Shown here one piece after another: positions 59,789 to 64,000 of a stretch of DNA of 64,000 nucleotides. The notes below the pieces were generated by a model, which was not told where the DNA came from, searched no databases, and was given only the letters and a program-made list of their open reading frames with translations. The position numbers and the translations under genes were made by a program. The first letter of the stretch is position 1. The number at the start of each line of letters is the position of its first letter. Source of the stretch: Puniceibacterium sp. IMCC21224 (GTDB lineage: Bacteria > Pseudomonadota > Alphaproteobacteria > Rhodobacterales > Rhodobacteraceae); contig NZ_LDPY01000004.1 in NCBI RefSeq assembly GCF_001038505.1, positions 62,001-126,000 on the forward strand, read 5' to 3'.

Positions 59789-60949
59789 ATGGAATTCACT
59801 TTGAACGACGAACAACGCCAGATCTACGAATACGGCGGTCAGTTGGCGCAAGAATTCGACAACGATTATTGGCTGCGGCATGCCCGGAAACATGAATTTC
59901 CCAGGGACATGTTCCAAAAGATTGCCGATGACGGCTTTCTGGGCATCATGGTTCCCGAAGAATACGGCGGTGCCGGGCTTGGCATGACCGAGATGGCCCT
60001 GTTCATGGAAGGCACGGCCAATCACGGCATTCCGCTGCTGATGATGGTGGTCGGCCCGACCATGTCGCTGGCCCATATCGCCAGCCACGGCACCGAGTTC
60101 CACAAGAAAGAGCTGCTTCCAGCCGCCTGCCGGGGCGAAATCCAGTTCTGTTTCGCGATCACCGAACCGGGGGCCGGGTCGAACACGATGAAGTCCACCA
60201 CGCTGGCCAAGCGCCGGGGCAACCGGTTCAGCCTGACGGGGGAAAAGACCTTCATCACCGGGGCCGATGTGTCCGACTATTGCCTGGTTGTGGCGCGGAC
60301 CAAGCCGCACACCGAGGTCAGCCGCAAGACCGACGGGTTCACCCTTTTTGCCGTGGACCTGAAAAAGAAGGGCGTCGCGCAACAACGGGTGAAGATCTCG
60401 ATCCCCTTGCCCGAAGAACAGTGGACCCTGTTTTTCGACGAGGTGGATCTGGGTCCCGAGGACGTGGTCGGCGAAGTGGACGAAGGGTTTTCCATCCTGT
60501 TCGACAGCCTCAACCCCGAGCGCATCATCCTGGCCGCACTATGCTGCGGCATCGGCCGCTTCGCCCTGAACAAAGGTGTGGCCTATGCGTCCGAACGCAA
60601 TGTCTTCGGTCAACCCATCGGGGCGCACCAGGGTGTGCAGCACCCGATGGCCAAGGCCTACACCGCCATTGAAATGGCCAGCCTGATGACCCGTCGCGCA
60701 GCGTGGGAGTTCGACAACAAGCTGCCCGCGGGGGCCTCGTCGAACATGGCCAAATACTTCGCCGCCGAAGCCGGGATCGAAGCGGTGGACGCCGCACTGC
60801 AGGCGCATGGCGGATCGGGTTTCACCGAGGATACCGGACTCTACGAGATGTATCCGCTGGTGCGCCTGTTGCGTACGGCACCCGTGAACCGCGAGCTGTG
60901 CCTCAGCTTCATCGGCGAAAAGGTCATGGGTCTGCCGCGGTCCTATTGA
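59789..60949 (+). CDS. Acyl-CoA dehydrogenase
   Basis: 386 residues. FAITEPGAGSNTMKSTTLA, LTGEKTFITGADVSDYCLVVAR, FDSLNPERIILAALCCG and LQAHGGSGFTEDTGLYEMYPLVRLLRTAPVNRELCL. The final segment LRTAPVNRELCL lacks the canonical Glu-Gly-Thr; a Glu in LNPERI lies at the isovaleryl-type position. ATG 59789 (MEFTLNDEQRQIYEYGG) follows GAGGAAA, seven bases after the hydratase stop. Fifth dehydrogenase in the cluster; its substrate is unknown. Confidence 0.9.
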   Translation: MEFTLNDEQRQIYEYGGQLAQEFDNDYWLRHARKHEFPRDMFQKIADDGFLGIMVPEEYGGAGLGMTEMALFMEGTANHGIPLLMMVVGPTMSLAHIASHGTEFHKKELLPAACRGEIQFCFAITEPGAGSNTMKSTTLAKRRGNRFSLTGEKTFITGADVSDYCLVVARTKPHTEVSRKTDGFTLFAVDLKKKGVAQQRVKISIPLPEEQWTLFFDEVDLGPEDVVGEVDEGFSILFDSLNPERIILAALCCGIGRFALNKGVAYASERNVFGQPIGAHQGVQHPMAKAYTAIEMASLMTRRAAWEFDNKLPAGASSNMAKYFAAEAGIEAVDAALQAHGGSGFTEDTGLYEMYPLVRLLRTAPVNRELCLSFIGEKVMGLPRSY

Positions 60950-60975
60950 TCGCCCGGCCGGGAATGGAGGATAAT

Positions 60976-62367
60976 ATGCAATATGGAATGCGCTTCCGGC
61001 GGGAGGATGCCGCCGACAAGGTAAACGATCACTTCTGGCACCCAGTCGAGGGCACGCCGCTCGAGGAGGTGCGCCGCATTCAGGAAGAGCGGCTGCGCGA
61101 TCAAATGGCCTATCTCAAGGCGAACTCGACCTTCTATCAGGAGAAGTTCGCCGAGGCCGGTGTGGAATTCGGCGATATCCGCACCATCGAAGACCTGCAA
61201 AAGCTGCCCTACACATACAAGACCGAGATTCGCGAAAGCCTCGCGGCAGAGCCGCCCTTCGGCAAGCACCGCGCCGCGCCGATGGCCGACATCATCCAGA
61301 TGCAGGCCTCGTCGGGGACAACCGGCAGCCCCGCATATGTGGCCCTGACCGAATCCGACGCCGAGATGTGGCACGAGATGACGGCGCGCTGTTTCTTTGC
61401 CAACGGCGTGCGGCCCGGCGACATGGTGCTGCATGCGTTTTCGCTGGCCAAGGGCTTTGTCGGCGGCATCCCGGTGATGCAGGGACTGCAATACATGGGT
61501 GCGATCGACGTGCCGGTGGGGGCTGATGGCGGCGCGGAAAGGTTGCTGCGCGCTTGTGCGGACACGCGCCCGCGCTGTATCGTCGGCGCACCTAACTTCG
61601 TTCTGCATCTGGCCGAAAAGGCTCCGGAAGTGCTTGGCTGCAAGGCCAGCGAGCTGGGCGTCGAGCGGGTGATCGTGGGCGGCGAACCGGGCGGCGGCAT
61701 CCCGGCGATCCGCGCCAAGATCGAAGCGGCCTGGGGTGCCAAATGCACCGAGATGCTGGGGGGCACCGATCTGGGCGTGACCTATTGGGCCGAATGCGAC
61801 GCGCAATCGGGCATGCATATGGTCAACATGGACTACATCATCACCGAACTGCTCAATCCCGAAAGTGGCGAGATCATTCCTTGGAAAAAAGGCGCCGAGG
61901 GCGAGATGATCTATACCGCGATCGGCCGGCGGGCAAGCCCGCTGGTGCGGTTCCGGTCGGGCGATTATATTGAGGTCATCGACACCGAGTGCTCCTGCGG
62001 CCGCACCGGCCCCAAGATCCGTTGCACCGGTCGGACCGACGACATGCTGATTGTGCGCGGGGCCAATGTGTTTCCTTCGGCGATCAACAGCGTGATCACA
62101 GAAATGGTGCCCGAAACCAATGGTGTCATGCGGATCGTGGCAGATTTCGAAGGCCACACTACTCAGGGCGCGCTGAAAGTGATCGTCGAACGCGGTCCCG
62201 GTCGCGATCCATCTGATGACAACGCCCTCAAGAATAAGATTGAGCAGCGCTTGCGCGATGCCCTCGTTTTCAGGGCCGACATTCGCCTGGTCGCGCCGGA
62301 TACGTTTGAAAAACCCGGCGCAGCTAAGGTCGCCTTTGTCCTCAGAAAGTACCCGGACCTGCCATGA
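60976..62367 (+). CDS. Phenylacetate-CoA ligase-like (PaaK family) acyl-CoA ligase
   Basis: 463 residues of the PaaK branch of the ANL superfamily: LRDQMAYLKANSTFYQEKF, LPYTYKTEIRES, MQASSGTTGSPAYVALT, VERVIVGGEPGGGIPAIR, LGGTDLGVTYWAECD, LVRFRSGDYIEVID, CSCGRTGPKIRCTGRTDDMLIVRGANVFPSAIN. All adenylation motifs are present, plus a CxCGR element common in this group. Activates an aromatic or alicyclic acid, consistent with the ring-type dehydrogenase in the same operon. GGAGG lies seven bases before ATG 60976. Confidence 0.9.
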   Translation: MQYGMRFRREDAADKVNDHFWHPVEGTPLEEVRRIQEERLRDQMAYLKANSTFYQEKFAEAGVEFGDIRTIEDLQKLPYTYKTEIRESLAAEPPFGKHRAAPMADIIQMQASSGTTGSPAYVALTESDAEMWHEMTARCFFANGVRPGDMVLHAFSLAKGFVGGIPVMQGLQYMGAIDVPVGADGGAERLLRACADTRPRCIVGAPNFVLHLAEKAPEVLGCKASELGVERVIVGGEPGGGIPAIRAKIEAAWGAKCTEMLGGTDLGVTYWAECDAQSGMHMVNMDYIITELLNPESGEIIPWKKGAEGEMIYTAIGRRASPLVRFRSGDYIEVIDTECSCGRTGPKIRCTGRTDDMLIVRGANVFPSAINSVITEMVPETNGVMRIVADFEGHTTQGALKVIVERGPGRDPSDDNALKNKIEQRLRDALVFRADIRLVAPDTFEKPGAAKVAFVLRKYPDLP

Positions 62368-63971
62368 CGAAAATGAAATCCCTTCTCGACACCGGGTCCG
62401 ACGACTTCCGGAAAAACGATGCGCTTTACCGGGAAAAGGTCGGCGAACTGCATGCGCTTCGGCTGCTACAACGCGTCGGCGGCCCGGAAAATGCGCGGGA
62501 ACGGCATGTCAGCAAAGGCAAGATCCTGCCGCGCGAACGGGTCGAGCGGCTGATCGATCCGGGAACGCCCTTTCTCGAAATCGGAGAACTCGCCGGGCTG
62601 AACAAATATGAAGGCGTGCCACCCGGTGCAGGGATCATCACCGGCATCGGCGTGATCGAGGGACGTCAGTGCATGATAATCGCCAATGACGCTACCGTGA
62701 AGGGCGGCACCTATTTCGGCATGACCTGCCGCAAACACGTCCGGGCGCAGAAAATCGCCTGGAAAAACCGTCTTCCGGTGATCACCCTGGTCGATTCCGG
62801 CGGGGCGTTTCTGCCGGAGCAGGCGAGTATCTTTCCCGATGAGGGGCAGTTCGGCTCAATCTTCCATCAACAGATCGGCATGTCGGGCGATGGCGTACCG
62901 CAGATCGCCGTGGTCATGGGGCCCTGCACCGCGGGCGGCGCCTATATCCCGGCGCTTTGCGACGAGGTGGTGATCGTGCGCGGTCAGGGCTTCATGTATC
63001 TGGGCGGGCCAGAATTGACCTTTGCTGCGACCGGCGAAAAGGTCGATGCCGAAACGCTGGGCGGCGGCAAGATGCATTCGTCCGTTTCCGGCGTGACAGA
63101 CCATCTTGCCGAGGATGACGCGCACGCGCTGGCCATCACCCGCGAAATCGTCAGCCACCTGGGCGAAAAACCGCAGCCGCGCAAGACGCCGACGTCGCCG
63201 CGCCCCCCCGCCTATCCGGTCGAGGAGATCTATGGCGTCGTCAGCCGAGACCCAAGGGTGCCGACCGACAACCGCGAGATTGTTGCGCGCCTTGTCGATG
63301 ACAGCGATTTTCACGAGTTCAAGCCACTTTTCGGCGACACCCTCATGACCGGCTGGGGCCGAATCCATGGCCACGAGGTCGGCATCCTGGCCAACACCGG
63401 CGTGCTCTTTGTCGAGGCCGCGCTGAAGGCTACGCATTTCATCAATCTCTGCGTCCAGCGCGATATCCCGCTGCTGTTCCTCGCGGATGTGAACGGCTTC
63501 ATGGTCGGCCGCGACGTCGAGCAGATGGGCATTGCCAAGGCGGGCGCCAAGATGATCACCGCCATGTCTTCGGCGCGGGTGCCGAAGTTCACCATCATCA
63601 CCGGCGGCTCTTACGGGGCGGGTTACCTGGCCATGCTTGGCCGCCCGTTCCAGCCGGACGCGATGTTCGCCTGGCCCACGGGCCGGTCCGCGATCATGGG
63701 GCCGGAACAGGCCGCCAGCGTGCTAGCGCAGGTGCGCGCCCAGATCAACGAACGCCAAGGCAAGAAATGGACACCCGAGGAGGAGGAAACCTTCAAGGCA
63801 CCAATCCGCAAGGAATACGAAGATTTCCAGGGGGCCTACAATTTCGCCTCCAACCTCTGGATCGACAGCGTGATCGAGCCTGCCGAGACCCGGGACGTCA
63901 TGGCGCTGATGCTGGACATCGCTTCGCGCAGGCCCAAGGTCGAAACGCATTTCGGCGTGTTCAGGATGTGA
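62364..63971 (+). CDS. Acyl-CoA carboxylase beta subunit (carboxyltransferase), third set
   Basis: 535 residues: GAGIITGIGVIEGRQCMIIANDATVKGGTYF, LVDSGGAFLPEQASIFPDEGQFG, GPCTAGGAYIPALCDEVVIV, HGHEVGILANTGVLFVEAALKATHF, FLADVNGFMVGRDVEQMG and GGSYGAGYLAMLGRPF. Related to MccB but diverged (AMLGRPF where MccB/AtuC have GMCGR). It overlaps the ligase stop by four bases. The next start codon at 63982 may begin its alpha subunit. Substrate is not evident; a 3-methyl-branched or unsaturated acyl-CoA is likely by family. Confidence 0.9.
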   Translation: MTKMKSLLDTGSDDFRKNDALYREKVGELHALRLLQRVGGPENARERHVSKGKILPRERVERLIDPGTPFLEIGELAGLNKYEGVPPGAGIITGIGVIEGRQCMIIANDATVKGGTYFGMTCRKHVRAQKIAWKNRLPVITLVDSGGAFLPEQASIFPDEGQFGSIFHQQIGMSGDGVPQIAVVMGPCTAGGAYIPALCDEVVIVRGQGFMYLGGPELTFAATGEKVDAETLGGGKMHSSVSGVTDHLAEDDAHALAITREIVSHLGEKPQPRKTPTSPRPPAYPVEEIYGVVSRDPRVPTDNREIVARLVDDSDFHEFKPLFGDTLMTGWGRIHGHEVGILANTGVLFVEAALKATHFINLCVQRDIPLLFLADVNGFMVGRDVEQMGIAKAGAKMITAMSSARVPKFTIITGGSYGAGYLAMLGRPFQPDAMFAWPTGRSAIMGPEQAASVLAQVRAQINERQGKKWTPEEEETFKAPIRKEYEDFQGAYNFASNLWIDSVIEPAETRDVMALMLDIASRRPKVETHFGVFRM

Positions 63972-63981
63972 GGCGCAAACC

Positions 63982-64000
63982 ATGAAAATCAAAACGCTTC
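63982..64000 (+). CDS. Start of a further gene, possibly the alpha subunit of the third carboxylase
   Basis: ATG at 63982 opens MKIKTL at the window edge, 10 bp after the carboxyltransferase stop. Biotin carboxylases often begin in this way (M-x-I-x-x-L-L-I-A-N-R-G-E-I), and an alpha subunit is expected here, but only six codons are visible. Confidence 0.35.

Noticed and set aside
1..64000. CRISPR arrays, tRNA or rRNA genes
   Set aside because: No regularly spaced repeats and no recognisable cloverleaf or rRNA sequence were found by reading; a covariance search would be needed to exclude a tRNA completely.

Overview
The window reads as alphaproteobacterial DNA, most likely a Rhodobacteraceae/Roseobacter-type genome or large plasmid. 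It has high GC, densely packed operons with ATGA overlaps, ECF sigma factors of the GGAA..CGTT promoter type, a SqrR/BigR-like sulfide sensor, and many acyl-CoA carboxylase and dehydrogenase genes. This assignment rests on protein resemblance only.

Region 1 (1-13.5 kb) is a stress and metal module. A copper operon on the minus strand (Cys-rich secreted protein, Tat multicopper oxidase, DUF411 protein) sits behind a MerR/CueR-type promoter with a 19-bp spacer. Next to it, a decayed Tn3 transposase carrying an IS427-type IS5 element abuts the stump of a host gene. Then come two ECF sigma/anti-sigma pairs flanking a secreted DUF7282 protein, an AcfC-like binding protein and a sulfite-dehydrogenase-like molybdoenzyme with its dihaem cytochrome. 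Five near-identical promoters (GGAAK-N17-CGTN) tie this block together. A bigR/sqrR-like repressor and a truncated persulfide-dioxygenase-like gene follow.

Region 2 (13.5-25.5 kb) is a transposon pile-up: an IS21 element that broke the dioxygenase gene, a 316-bp inverted copy of a Tn3 end, a truncated Tn3 element (tnpR plus the 5' part of tnpA), a full-length Tn3 element (tnpA, tnpR), a possible plasmid replication gene, and an IS30 element beside a remnant end of another.

Region 3 (25.5-64 kb) is a large catabolic supercluster for branched or cyclic acyl-CoA compounds. It holds three acyl-CoA carboxylase carboxyltransferases (methylcrotonyl-type, AtuC/geranyl-type, and a third), two alpha-subunit sets (one fused, one split into biotin carboxylase plus biotin carrier), AtuA, five acyl-CoA dehydrogenases, four enoyl-CoA hydratases, several SDRs (one BadH-like, one dienoyl-CoA-reductase-like), a thiolase, a FadH-like dienoyl-CoA reductase, CoA ligases, thioesterases, a PaaY-like protein and BioY for biotin uptake. 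At least five operons start beside copies of one palindrome, CTAAC-N4-GTTAG. The cluster encodes one ordinary TetR repressor and one remarkable polypeptide with two complete TetR units in tandem. Gene content resembles the atu (acyclic terpene) and liu (leucine/isovalerate) pathways joined to cyclohexanecarboxylate-type ring beta-oxidation; the substrate is not determined by the sequence.
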